Shown: positions 51,984 through 60,744 of the stretch, one piece after another
Layout: the number at the start of each line of letters is the position of its first letter
How positions within the stretch are numbered: the first letter of the stretch is position 1
Assembly (NCBI GenBank): GCA_934270475.1
Contig: CAKQPS010000002.1
Coordinates: 62,001-126,000, forward strand
Reading direction: 5' to 3'
From: an uncultured Alphaproteobacteria bacterium
GTDB taxonomy: Bacteria > Pseudomonadota > Alphaproteobacteria > RF32 > CAG-239
DNA length: 64,000 nt
Notes under the pieces: model-generated
Told to the model about the DNA's origin: nothing
The model's input: the letters and a program-made list of their open reading frames with translations, nothing else
Databases searched by the model: none
Translations under genes and position numbers: made by a program

Positions 51984-52691
51984 ATGCGTATGTTTAATAA
52001 AATTTTAGTTTCAGGTATCAGCTTTTTAACATTGTTTGCCTTGATGAATCCGACAATGGCAAAAGAAAAAAAAGAAGATGAAGCTTCATCTAAGCCGGAA
52101 GCAATTTTGTTTCGTATAGAAAACATAAAACCAATTGCCAATAAAGACGGTTTAATTGATAAATGTAACTTTATGGTAACTGCATTCAACCGTATGGATA
52201 AAGCCGTAAAAGAAGCTAAATTGAATTTTAAATGGACCGACAATATCTCGGGCAAATATGTAATTGATGGCTCGGATATTAAGGTAAAAAGTGGAAACGA
52301 CGCTAAAACGGTTGTTAATGCCGACATCACTCTTTCGGATATTGCTCCGCACACGCAGAAAAGCTTTGAAACAAGCGTAGATACAGACAAATGCTTCCTG
52401 TTGTTTGATAACTTGGAATACACTGTTGAATCCTGCATGAACGAGGGCGACAAAGTAGAAATTAAAAACAGTAAAGTCGTCAGCAAAACAGAAGGCTGCA
52501 AAAACAACTTTGACTATATTGACTCGAAGAATCCGGAATATTATTCCGAATTTAAAGATGTGCCTGAAAGCGTGATTGCCAAACAGGCTGAAGACGAAAA
52601 AAATAATGAAGTTGCAAAAATTTCGGAAAATTATCAAAATACGATAAAAGATTTGCAAAAAGCCGTCACAACTCTTGACAGCATCAAATAA
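51984..52691 (+). CDS. Unknown exported protein with four-Cys domain (first of a pair)
   Basis: 235 aa from the ATG at 51984, 8 nt after GGAG; a GTG nine bases earlier has no SD. A signal peptide spans about 1-26 (MNPTMA|KEK). Residues about 40-165 form a beta-rich domain with Cys at DKCNFMV, DKCFLLF, VESCMN and TEGCKN. The C-terminal about 65 residues are helical, ending in a heptad-like stretch (NTIKDLQKAVTTLDSI). The next gene, 27 bp downstream, shares the domain pattern C..F/L..N..F..W..C-F..L..V..C..C. It is probably a pair of periplasmic proteins with disulfides. No family is recognised. Confidence 0.75.
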   Translation: MRMFNKILVSGISFLTLFALMNPTMAKEKKEDEASSKPEAILFRIENIKPIANKDGLIDKCNFMVTAFNRMDKAVKEAKLNFKWTDNISGKYVIDGSDIKVKSGNDAKTVVNADITLSDIAPHTQKSFETSVDTDKCFLLFDNLEYTVESCMNEGDKVEIKNSKVVSKTEGCKNNFDYIDSKNPEYYSEFKDVPESVIAKQAEDEKNNEVAKISENYQNTIKDLQKAVTTLDSIK

Positions 52692-52718
52692 TTCACCCTC
52701 ATTTAGCGGAGAGCTTAT

Positions 52719-53348
52719 ATGCTGAAAAAGCTTTGTTTACTGACAGTTTTGTTTTTGGGAATAAATACGGCGCAGGCACAGATGTTTGCTCCTAAGCAAA
52801 ATACGCAAAACACGTCTAATAGCAAGACGGTTCAAACTAAAGCAAACACTCAGGCAAAGCCGGACAGCAAGCCTTTACTTGATGAAAACGGAGCGCCTAA
52901 TTATGTTGTTAGAAACTTTGTAGATTCTGAAAAAACAGAAAAAGAATATGACAACAGCAGCCGCAAAGTTTTCAGCCTGAAAATGGTAAACGGAGAAATT
53001 GTTGCCGACAATCCGCCGCGCTCTATTTTGATATCTTATGAAGATTACAAAATAAACAAAAGCTTTGATAACTGGATACGCTGTTCTTTGCGCATTTATG
53101 TGCTTAACGACTTAACGGAAAAAATAAACAACTTCAGCTTTAAGCTCCATTGGCCGGAAATGGATACGGCTATTCAAATGAATCGCCTAAACCCAGGGGT
53201 TAGAACTTATAAAGATGTGGTTTTGCTGGGAGAAGGCTGTTTCAATTTGGATAAAGCCCCGACTATTGAAGTAAACCGCTGCCGCGTTAAGGGTATGACA
53301 CAGGAACAATGCGCCGATGCAGTAAAATGGTTTCAAAGCAAAAAATAA
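52719..53348 (+). CDS. Unknown exported protein with four-Cys domain (second of a pair)
   Basis: 209 aa. A signal peptide (about 1-20, cut AQA|QM) is followed by an Asn/Thr/Lys/Gln-rich linker (to about 60). The domain at about 98-200 has IRCSLRIYVLND, FSFKLHW, GEGCFNLDKAPTIEVNRC and QEQC. Aligned with the upstream protein, the Cys positions, the F..W strand and the C-F..L..V..C pattern match, although overall identity is low. It lies 27 bp after that gene, with GCGGAG before the ATG, and a terminator follows. It probably arose by duplication. The function is unknown; tolQRA lie beyond the small-peptide array. Confidence 0.75.
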   Translation: MLKKLCLLTVLFLGINTAQAQMFAPKQNTQNTSNSKTVQTKANTQAKPDSKPLLDENGAPNYVVRNFVDSEKTEKEYDNSSRKVFSLKMVNGEIVADNPPRSILISYEDYKINKSFDNWIRCSLRIYVLNDLTEKINNFSFKLHWPEMDTAIQMNRLNPGVRTYKDVVLLGEGCFNLDKAPTIEVNRCRVKGMTQEQCADAVKWFQSKK

Positions 53349-53352
53349 TTAT

Positions 53353-53375
53353 GGGAGCGCAAGCTCCCTTTTTTT
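53353..53375 (+). terminator. Terminator after the exported protein pair
   Basis: GGGAGC (53353-53358) pairs with GCTCCC (53363-53368) around a GCAA loop, followed by seven T. Confidence 0.9.
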
Positions 53376-53376
53376 A

Positions 53377-53405
53377 TTGTCAAAATCTAAAAAATATCGT
53401 ATAAT
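53377..53405 (+). promoter_or_regulatory. Promoter of the 82-aa gene (cassette copy 1)
   Basis: TTGTCA (53377-53382), a 17-nt spacer, TATAAT (53400-53405), then AAAGGTG. The -35 begins right after the upstream terminator T-run. The same layout recurs at 54162. Confidence 0.8.
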
Positions 53406-53411
53406 AAAGGT

Positions 53412-53563
53412 GATTAAGGTATTTATTATAGGATGATTTTGTTTTACATATTTTGTTATGCAATTACAGGTCTCATGTTTTTCTTTTTTAGGGAAAACGC
53501 TATAATTTACCTTAATTTCGTGTTAGTTAAATTCATTCGTTAAATCCTAAAAAAATTATTATT
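53412..53563 (+). promoter_or_regulatory. Long 5' leader resembling the leader at 54197-54305
   Basis: About 150 nt separate the promoter from the ATG. Shared with the second copy, in the same order: AAAGGTG after the -10, a TATTATAG element, CTTTTTTAGG, and TTAA.TC..TAAAAAA..T..ATTATGG at the start codon. A further TATAAT at 53501 could be an inner promoter. It may be a cis-acting RNA element; no known riboswitch is recognised. Confidence 0.45.
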
Positions 53564-53812
53564 ATGGGACTTCTTATTGCTTTTATCGTGTTTTTGTTGA
53601 TTGGCTGGTTTTTGAAATCTGATTTTTCGAAGCTTGGTGATATCATTGGTCCGGTTTTGGTTGCCATTTTCTTTTGGTGGATTGGCTCACTCTTTGCTTC
53701 TTTCAGCGAAGTTTTGAGCTTTAACTGGAGCCTTGGAACTATTTTTGCCGGCTTATGCTATATAATCGCAGGTTCGGTTATCTACATGCTGGCACGCACC
53801 TTGTTCAGCTAG
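53564..53812 (+). CDS. Small membrane protein, 82 aa, no SD
   Basis: 82 aa, not recognised. Hydrophobic throughout: a helix at residues 2-15 (LLIAFIVFLLIGWFL), a second at about 24-47 (IIGPVLVAIFFWWIGSLF) and a third at about 57-80. It has no signal peptide and would be an inner-membrane protein. The start has no SD; the leader ends CCTAAAAAAATTATTATT-ATG. It is followed by a long hairpin terminator whose 54-nt sequence recurs exactly downstream of the 27-aa gene. It is the first of three small cassettes between the exported protein pair and tolQ. Confidence 0.75.
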   Translation: MGLLIAFIVFLLIGWFLKSDFSKLGDIIGPVLVAIFFWWIGSLFASFSEVLSFNWSLGTIFAGLCYIIAGSVIYMLARTLFS

Positions 53813-53828
53813 TCAATGCAACACAATA

Positions 53829-53882
53829 TATCACGGTTAGATTTTCAAATGTAAGTTTGAGAATCTGCCGTGATATTTTTTT
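53829..53882 (+). terminator. Long hairpin terminator, repeat copy 1
   Basis: TATCACGG pairs with CCGTGATA, and inside it AGATTTTCAAA pairs with TTTGAGAATCT around TGTAAG, giving a stem of about 19 bp, followed by TTTTTTT. The whole 54-nt block is identical to 54418-54471. Confidence 0.9.
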
Positions 53883-54018
53883 GTTGTAAAAAGAACTTCT
53901 TTATTTTATACTGCTTTTGTTTTTTTAGAATTGTAGCAATAATTATGTTTTTATATTCATAATTTAATTTTTGTCAGTGTTAGTTTATTTTAGATAAAAT
54001 CATTAAAAATTAAAAGTT

Positions 54019-54105
54019 ATGGACTATTCTATTTTTGTGTTCGCAATGATTATCGGTGTTCTGATGGTTATATGCAAAGTTATTCGCAGATATCATGATT
54101 TATAA
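54019..54105 (+). CDS. Tiny membrane peptide, 28 aa, no SD
   Basis: 28 aa: a hydrophobic helix (YSIFVFAMIIGVLMVICKVI) followed by a basic tail (RRYHDL). This layout is like that of type I toxin-antitoxin toxins and other single-span regulatory peptides, but no antisense RNA has been identified. The leader (..ATCATTAAAAATTAAAAGTT-ATG) has no SD. A hairpin terminator follows at 54121. The upstream 135 bp contain no good promoter match. The second of three cassettes; reality supported by its own terminator and the shared layout. Confidence 0.55.
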   Translation: MDYSIFVFAMIIGVLMVICKVIRRYHDL

Positions 54106-54120
54106 TATGCGACACTTTAT

Positions 54121-54160
54121 CACGGTTTATTTTTCTAACGAAAAATTACCGTGTTTTTTT
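54121..54160 (+). terminator. Terminator of the 28-aa peptide gene
   Basis: CACGGTTTATTTTTC pairs with GAAAAATTACCGTG around TAAC, followed by seven T. The outer sequence TATCACGGTT is shared with the two 54-nt terminators. Confidence 0.88.
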
Positions 54161-54161
54161 A

Positions 54162-54190
54162 TTGCCTTACTGAAAAATATATTATAAAAT
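54162..54190 (+). promoter_or_regulatory. Promoter of the 27-aa peptide gene (cassette copy 2)
   Basis: TTGCCT (54162-54167), a 17-nt spacer, TAAAAT (54185-54190), then AAAGGTG. Mirrors 53377-53412 in position relative to the terminator upstream and in the sequence after the -10. Confidence 0.7.
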
Positions 54191-54305
54191 AAAGGTGTTA
54201 TTTTAAGTATTATAGTTATCATTATTTATGAATGTTCATAATTTTCCTTTTTTAGGATGATGACTGTTTTTTACTTATATGTTTAATCTCTAAAAAATTT
54301 TGATT

Positions 54306-54389
54306 ATGGAGTTCATCATTTTGTTTATGTTTGTTTTTGCCGGTTTAATCGCTATTGGCTGCACAGGCGGTTCGGGAGAGGATTTCTAA
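54306..54389 (+). CDS. Tiny lipoprotein-like peptide, 27 aa, no SD
   Basis: 27 aa: MEFIILFMFVFAGLIAIGC then TGGSGEDF. The hydrophobic stretch ending AIGC resembles a lipobox with Cys at residue 19. If processed, the mature product would be a nine-residue lipopeptide (CTGGSGEDF), reminiscent of very small entericidin- or lysis-type lipoproteins, though those usually have a basic N-terminus that is missing here. The leader is about 110 nt and ends TCTCTAAAAAATTTTGATT-ATG, without SD. A copy of the 54-nt terminator follows. Third of three cassettes before tolQ. Confidence 0.55.
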   Translation: MEFIILFMFVFAGLIAIGCTGGSGEDF

Positions 54390-54417
54390 GGGCTGAAACT
54401 TTACATATCAATCAGTG

Positions 54418-54471
54418 TATCACGGTTAGATTTTCAAATGTAAGTTTGAGAATCTGCCGTGATATTTTTTT
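54418..54471 (+). terminator. Long hairpin terminator, repeat copy 2
   Basis: Identical over 54 nt to 53829-53882: a two-part stem of about 19 bp followed by a T-run. The 106 nt between this hairpin and tolQ are AT-rich and hold no gene. Confidence 0.9.
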
Positions 54472-54577
54472 ATACAAAAAATGTCGTTTTCTGTTAAAAT
54501 TTAATTGAATATTTAATAATTCGTGATAATTTACAAGCCAATAAATGAAAATTGCAATTTAATAAGGTTTTATACAA

Positions 54578-55327
54578 ATGGAAACACAAACTCTTTCTGA
54601 TGTTGCTCAAACCGCAACAGAACAAATGTCTTTATGGGATTTGGTTTGGTCGTCTGACACCATTACCAAAGTGGTAATGATTGGCTTGATTGCCGTCTCG
54701 GTTTGGTCTTGGGCGATTATTATGGAAAAATTTTCTACCTTGCGCCAAGTCCGCAGCCTGTCTAAAAAATTTGAAGAGGCTTTTTGGTCCGGCGGCTCAC
54801 TGGACAGACTTTTTGAGGCTATCGGCAACCGTCCGCGCGACCCGATGTCGTCTATGTTTGTTGCTGCTATGCGTGAATGGAAACGCAATACTTTAATGAA
54901 AGGCAAAACTGACCGTAGTATCCGCGGCGTTTCTTTGCAGCAGCGTATTGAAAAAGCCATGGTGGTTTCTATGGATAAAGAGCTTGACAGTTTGGATACG
55001 CACTTGGGCTTTTTGGCAACTACCGGCTCAGTAGCTCCGCTGATTGGTTTGTTCGGTACAGTTTGGGGTATTATCAACAGCTTTAACGCCATTGCCGCAA
55101 CTCAAAGCAATTCGCTTTCCGCTATGGCTCCGGGTATTGCCGAAGCTTTGTTTACCACCGCATTCGGTTTGATTGCTGCTATTCCTGCCGTGGTTGCTTA
55201 TAATGCCATCACCACGGATATTGACCGTTATGCTAAAAAGCTGGAAAACTTTATGGCTGAATTTACAACCATTCTGTCTCGTGAAATTGACGAAACCACT
55301 TTGAAAGCCGATATGGCGGGAGAATAA
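54578..55327 (+). CDS. tolQ: Tol-Pal system protein TolQ
   Basis: 249 aa. MotA/TolQ/ExbB family, the proton-channel scaffold of the Tol motor that keeps the outer membrane attached during division. Three helices lie at about 30-50, 145-170 and 183-207 (ATTGSVAPLIGLFGTVWGIINSF, in part, carries the conserved Gly/Thr). Upstream AAGG precedes the ATG. tolR starts 2 bp after its stop. ybgC, often first in this operon, is absent; the small-peptide array takes its place. Confidence 0.95.
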   Translation: METQTLSDVAQTATEQMSLWDLVWSSDTITKVVMIGLIAVSVWSWAIIMEKFSTLRQVRSLSKKFEEAFWSGGSLDRLFEAIGNRPRDPMSSMFVAAMREWKRNTLMKGKTDRSIRGVSLQQRIEKAMVVSMDKELDSLDTHLGFLATTGSVAPLIGLFGTVWGIINSFNAIAATQSNSLSAMAPGIAEALFTTAFGLIAAIPAVVAYNAITTDIDRYAKKLENFMAEFTTILSREIDETTLKADMAGE

Positions 55328-55329
55328 TC

Positions 55330-55797
55330 ATGGCATTTATGCAAAATTCTTCATATACCCGCCGCCAGTCCCGCCGCAAAGCCGATGTAAACATCACCAA
55401 CCTGATGGACGTGATGATGGTTTTGCTGGTAGTATTTATGGTTGCCGCTCCGCTGATGACTTCAGGTATTCCGTTGGATTTACCAAAGGTTGGCGGAAAG
55501 AGCCTTGAAGGAAATGAAACTTCAGTTAATATCAGTGTGGATAAAGAAGGCTATTATTACATTGGCGAATCGGTGGTTAATGATGAAGATATTTTGGAGC
55601 GCTTAAAGGGAATTAAAGGCGCTAACGATGCTTTATCAGTTACCATTTCCGGCGATACCACCACTGCTTATGGGCGGGTTATCGGACTTATGGCAATGCT
55701 GAAAGAAGCCGGTTATGACAAAGTCGGCTTAAAAACCGAGGCTAAGCCTTATGCCGGTAAAAACAATGCGAAAAATAAATCTAAAAATAAGAAATAA
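55330..55797 (+). CDS. tolR: Tol-Pal system protein TolR
   Basis: 155 aa, ExbD/TolR family. A single helix (about 24-45) carries the essential Asp in NLMDVMMVLLVVFMV. The periplasmic domain (about 50-140) is typical (PLDLPKVGG, VNISVDKEGYYYIGE). The tail is Lys/Asn-rich (NNAKNKSKNKK). With TolQ it forms the stator that uses proton flow to move TolA. Confidence 0.95.
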   Translation: MAFMQNSSYTRRQSRRKADVNITNLMDVMMVLLVVFMVAAPLMTSGIPLDLPKVGGKSLEGNETSVNISVDKEGYYYIGESVVNDEDILERLKGIKGANDALSVTISGDTTTAYGRVIGLMAMLKEAGYDKVGLKTEAKPYAGKNNAKNKSKNKK

Positions 55798-55803
55798 CAG
55801 CTG

Positions 55804-56805
55804 ATGAACAAGTACTTAAAACAATCAATAGCTTTGCATATAGCGGTGTTTCTGCTCTTTATAATTGATTTGCCAAATTGGCATCATGACTTAACTTTGG
55901 GCAGTGCGCCGATTATTGTCGATTTGTCGCAAGTACGCATAGATGAAATGACTAACCTGCCGGCTAAAGCCGAGTTTGGACCGGAAGACCGCAAAGCTAC
56001 GGTCGCCGAACGTAAAGAAGAAGCACAATACACCAAAGATACGGCGCCGGAACCTGAACCGGTAAAAACAGAAGAAAAAGCCGCGCCGGAAGAAAAGCAG
56101 CAAGATACAGCGCCGGAAGAACAGCCGACCGAAGTAAAACAAGATTATTTGGAAGCGCCTAAGCCGGAAAAGAAACCGGAGAAAAAACCGGATCCGAAAC
56201 CGACTCCTAAAAAACCGCCGCTTCCGGATTTAAAGGCAAAGCCAAAACCTAAGCTGCAGCCGAAACCGGATAATAAGCCGAAAGATACTAAAAAGGCTAA
56301 ACCTGAGGAAAAAGCCGCTTTGCAAAGCAGCGCCCTAAAGAGTCTGATGCAGGAAATTGACAACACCAAAAACTTGGATATCGGCGAAACCACGCAAAGC
56401 GCTATGATTAAAGAAGGCACCAAGGTTAACAATATGGGTATTGAGGGCGGCAACAGCAACGGTTCTTATTTGAGCGATTTGACCATTACCGAAACGGACG
56501 CGCTCGCCAGCCTGCTACGCCAAAACTGGAACTTGGACCCGGGGGCTATCGGGGTTGAAAATATGCGGGTAGAAATCAGAGTATATCTGAACCGCGACGG
56601 CAGTATTAGAAAGATTGAGTTCTTGGATATGAGCCGCTTTAATTCCGACCCAAGCTATCGTTCGGTTGCCGAAAGCGCTCAGCGTGCCATTATCGCCACT
56701 CAGCAGGCGTTTAAAGATGTGTTCGCCGGCAAATATTCGGGCAATTACGACAACTGGAGCAGCCTGCGCCTGAACTTTGACCCGCTTGACAAAGGCGTCA
56801 ACTAA
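55804..56805 (+). CDS. tolA: Tol-Pal system protein TolA
   Basis: 333 aa. One N-terminal helix (about 8-22), a Pro/Lys/Glu-rich linker (about 75-180, with KPEKKPEKKPDPKPTPKKPP, in part), then a C-terminal TonB/TolA-like domain (about 225-333: LASLLRQNWNLDPGAIG, VYLNRDGSIRKIEFLD). It spans the periplasm and pulls on Pal/TolB. tolB and pal, which often follow, are absent; the next stretch holds a decayed fragment. Confidence 0.93.
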   Translation: MNKYLKQSIALHIAVFLLFIIDLPNWHHDLTLGSAPIIVDLSQVRIDEMTNLPAKAEFGPEDRKATVAERKEEAQYTKDTAPEPEPVKTEEKAAPEEKQQDTAPEEQPTEVKQDYLEAPKPEKKPEKKPDPKPTPKKPPLPDLKAKPKPKLQPKPDNKPKDTKKAKPEEKAALQSSALKSLMQEIDNTKNLDIGETTQSAMIKEGTKVNNMGIEGGNSNGSYLSDLTITETDALASLLRQNWNLDPGAIGVENMRVEIRVYLNRDGSIRKIEFLDMSRFNSDPSYRSVAESAQRAIIATQQAFKDVFAGKYSGNYDNWSSLRLNFDPLDKGVN

Positions 56806-56837
56806 AAGAGCTGTCTTAAATTATCTTTGGATTTTGA

Positions 56838-57038
56838 TATGGAAAACATCTATCAGAGAAAATCATTTATCCATTTTATTTTTATAATGTTGTTTTTAAA
56901 TGCGATGCGGCTTTGGAAAAAGATGCTTTGCCGCCGGATAATTATCACTACCTGCAGAATTTTATCATAAAACCAGAAATATATGATGAATATGAAGAAG
57001 TCTATGAAGGTTTCTACAAAAGGAAAGCTGACTTTTAA
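56838..57038 (+). pseudogene. Coding remnant without start codon
   Basis: A 67-codon open stretch begins after a TGA and ends at TAA 57036-57038. It encodes a protein-like sequence (..FKCDAALEKDALPPDNYHYLQ.., ..YDEYEEVYEGFYKRKADF) with no ATG, GTG or usable TTG at its head. An ATG frame at 56839 (MENIYQRK..) overlaps it in another phase, so one frameshift would join them into a 67-residue protein. It is probably the decayed end of an unrecognised gene. Confidence 0.4.
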
Positions 57039-57073
57039 TTTGATATTTTGTGCGGACTTATCTGTCTTTTGGC

Positions 57074-57101
57074 TTGACATTAACAGAAAATAAACTAATT
57101 T
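57074..57101 (+). promoter_or_regulatory. Likely eno promoter
   Basis: TTGACA (57074-57079), a 16-nt spacer, TAATTT (57096-57101); a GGAG SD lies in the short leader. Confidence 0.55.
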
Positions 57102-57130
57102 ATAGCCAACACTTAAAATTTTATGAATAG

Positions 57131-58417
<1,287 letters not shown>

Positions 58418-58437
58418 TTTCAAATAGCTTGAAGGTT

Positions 58438-58467
58438 AAAAAGGAGTATCAAACGATACTCCTTTTT
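58438..58467 (+). terminator. eno terminator
   Basis: AAAAGGAGTATC pairs with GATACTCCTTTT around AAAC, followed by T. Confidence 0.88.
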
Positions 58468-58542
58468 ATATGTTTATAAAGACACACCGCTTAAACAACT
58501 TGATAATTTTCTAAAAACAAAAATAAGCGCCATTTACAAACG

Positions 58543-58575
58543 AAAACAGCCACAAATTATTCTTGCAGCTGTTTT
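58543..58575 (-). terminator. Likely parE terminator
   Basis: On minus, AAAACAGC pairs with GCTGTTTT around a 17-nt loop, followed by CGTTTG. Moderate. Confidence 0.5.
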
Positions 58576-58588
58576 AACTTATTTTAAC

Positions 58589-60580
58589 TTAAATATCCAA
58601 ATTATCTACGAATTTAGCACGTTCAATAATAAAGCGGAAACGCTGTTCCGGATCTTTCCCCATCAGGCGCTCCACCTGACGACGGGTTTCAAAGTCTTCC
58701 GCCCTGCCCTCTTCGGTTGAAGTGTTTGGAATCACCACCCGCAGCAAAATACGGTTGTTTTTATCCATAGTGGTTTCTTTCAGCTGCAGCGGGCTCATCT
58801 CGCCCAAACCTTTAAAGCGGCTGATATCCGGCTTGGTATTGCCTTTAACCACCTTTGCCAAAATCTTATCTTTTTCCTCGTCGTCCAAAGCATAGTAGTT
58901 TTTGCCGCCAGCAACAATTTTATACAGCGGCGGAGTGGCGATATAAAGGTGACCGTTTTCAATCAGCTTCGGCATATGCTGATAAAAGAACGTCATCAGC
59001 AAAGAGGTAATGTGCGCACCGTCCACATCGGCATCGGTCATGATAATTATTTTTTCATAGCGCAGATTTTCTTCATTGTAATTGTCTTTAACGCCGCAGC
59101 CTAAAGCCTCTATCATATCTTTAATTTCTTGGTTTTGCGAGATACGTTCCAAAGATGCGCTTGCCACGTTCAAAATCTTACCGCGCAACGGCAAAATAGC
59201 CTGCGTAACTCTATCGCGTCCCTGCTTTGCGGAACCGCCGGCAGAATCACCCTCTACAATAAAAATTTCGGTATTTTCGGCAGCAGCCTGCGAACAATCG
59301 GCAAGTTTCCCCGGCAGGCGCAATTTTTTGGTCGGCGCCTTGCGGTTTTGTACTTTTTCTTCTTTTTTCTTTTTGCGGGCCTCGGCTCGGTCTAAAACAT
59401 ATTCAATCAGAGCCTTAGCATTTTCCACATCAGAAGAAAGCCAGTGGTCGAATGAATCTTTCACAGCTGTTTCCACCAAACGAATCGCCTTAGTGGAAGT
59501 CAGCTTGTCTTTAGTTTGTCCTTGAAATTGCGGGTCGGTAATGAAAACCGAAAGCATCAGACAAGCATTGCTTAAAAAATCTTCGGCGGTTGCGGCAGCG
59601 ATTTTCTTGAAACCAGCCATTTCGCCGTATTCTTTCAAACCTCGCAGCAAAGCAGCGCGGAAACCGGTTTCATGCGTTCCGCCTTCCGGAGTGATAACCG
59701 TGTTGCAGTAAGAATATGAAAACCCGTTTTCATCAACCGGCCAAGTAATAGCCCACTCCACACGCCCCTCGTTGTTAGCCAGTTCCGACTCGCCGACAAA
59801 CGCCGCGCGGTTAATAGTGCTGCGTTCGCCGATTTGAATATTCAAAAAGTCCGCCAAGCCGTTTGGATAATGCAATTCGGCTTTTTGCGGAGTAGACTCG
59901 CCGCTGGCAATCAGTTCCGGCGCACAGCACCAGTTGATTTTAATACCTTTAAATAAAAAGGCTTTGGAGCGCGCCATACGATAAATGCGGTTAACAATAA
60001 ATTTGTTATTGCCCTCAAAGATTTCAGCATCCGGCTTGAAAGTGATGGAAGTACCGCGGCGGTTCGGGCAATTTGCGACAAATTCCAATTCCGTCAACGG
60101 TTTGCCGCGTGAATATTCCTGCCGATAAAGTTTTTTATCGCGGGCGACTTCAACCACCAATTTTTCGGACAAAGCGTTCACTACCGAAAGCCCCACGCCG
60201 TGCAGACCGCCCGAAACTTTATAAGCACCGCCGCCGAATTTACCGCCGGAGTGCAGAGTGGTCAAAATAACCTCAAGCGCAGATTTTCCTGGATATTTAG
60301 GGTGTTCGTCAATTGGAATGCCGCGCCCGTTGTCGGCAATGGTAACCGAACCGTCGGCATTCATAGTCACATCAATATGATTGGCAAAACCGGCAACAGC
60401 CTCGTCCATGGAGTTATCCAAAATCTCCGCCACCAAATGGTGCATAGCCTGAATATCGGTGCCGCCGATGTACATTCCAGGACGGTGGCGAACCGGCTCC
60501 AAGCCTTCAAGCACTTCAATATCCTGCGCCGAATATTCAGTTTTTGCCGGCGCTGTGGACGAGTCAAACAAATCTGTCAT
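58589..60580 (-). CDS. parE: DNA topoisomerase IV subunit B
   Basis: 663 aa, about 140 shorter than a typical GyrB, fitting ParE. GHKL ATPase: HHLVAEILDNSMDEAVAGFA, TIADNGRGIPIDEHP, GGLHGVGLSVVNAL; transducer region; Toprim domain with FIVEGDSAGGSAKQGRDR and MTDADVDGAHITSLL; C-terminal PEQRFRFIIERAKFVDNLDI. With ParC it unlinks daughter chromosomes. GyrB cannot be excluded on motifs alone, but the length and the WSLSSDV-type region without insert favour ParE. It diverges from rpsB. Confidence 0.92.
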   Translation of the reverse strand: MTDLFDSSTAPAKTEYSAQDIEVLEGLEPVRHRPGMYIGGTDIQAMHHLVAEILDNSMDEAVAGFANHIDVTMNADGSVTIADNGRGIPIDEHPKYPGKSALEVILTTLHSGGKFGGGAYKVSGGLHGVGLSVVNALSEKLVVEVARDKKLYRQEYSRGKPLTELEFVANCPNRRGTSITFKPDAEIFEGNNKFIVNRIYRMARSKAFLFKGIKINWCCAPELIASGESTPQKAELHYPNGLADFLNIQIGERSTINRAAFVGESELANNEGRVEWAITWPVDENGFSYSYCNTVITPEGGTHETGFRAALLRGLKEYGEMAGFKKIAAATAEDFLSNACLMLSVFITDPQFQGQTKDKLTSTKAIRLVETAVKDSFDHWLSSDVENAKALIEYVLDRAEARKKKKEEKVQNRKAPTKKLRLPGKLADCSQAAAENTEIFIVEGDSAGGSAKQGRDRVTQAILPLRGKILNVASASLERISQNQEIKDMIEALGCGVKDNYNEENLRYEKIIIMTDADVDGAHITSLLMTFFYQHMPKLIENGHLYIATPPLYKIVAGGKNYYALDDEEKDKILAKVVKGNTKPDISRFKGLGEMSPLQLKETTMDKNNRILLRVVIPNTSTEEGRAEDFETRRQVERLMGKDPEQRFRFIIERAKFVDNLDI

Positions 60581-60711
60581 TTTTACCTCAAAACACTTTA
60601 TTTAATTGCCGTTAAGCTACAAAACTTTGGCGCAAAAAACAAGCAAAAACCCCAATCCATAAACAAAAATTTACCTTTTGTTAAAAAATAGCAAAATTTT
60701 GAAAAAAATGC

Positions 60712-60739
60712 TTGCAAATTTATAGGGTTATGCTAAAAA
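60712..60739 (+). promoter_or_regulatory. Likely rpsB promoter
   Basis: TTGCAA (60712-60717), a 16-nt spacer, TAAAAA (60734-60739). Confidence 0.45.
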
Positions 60740-60744
60740 TACGC

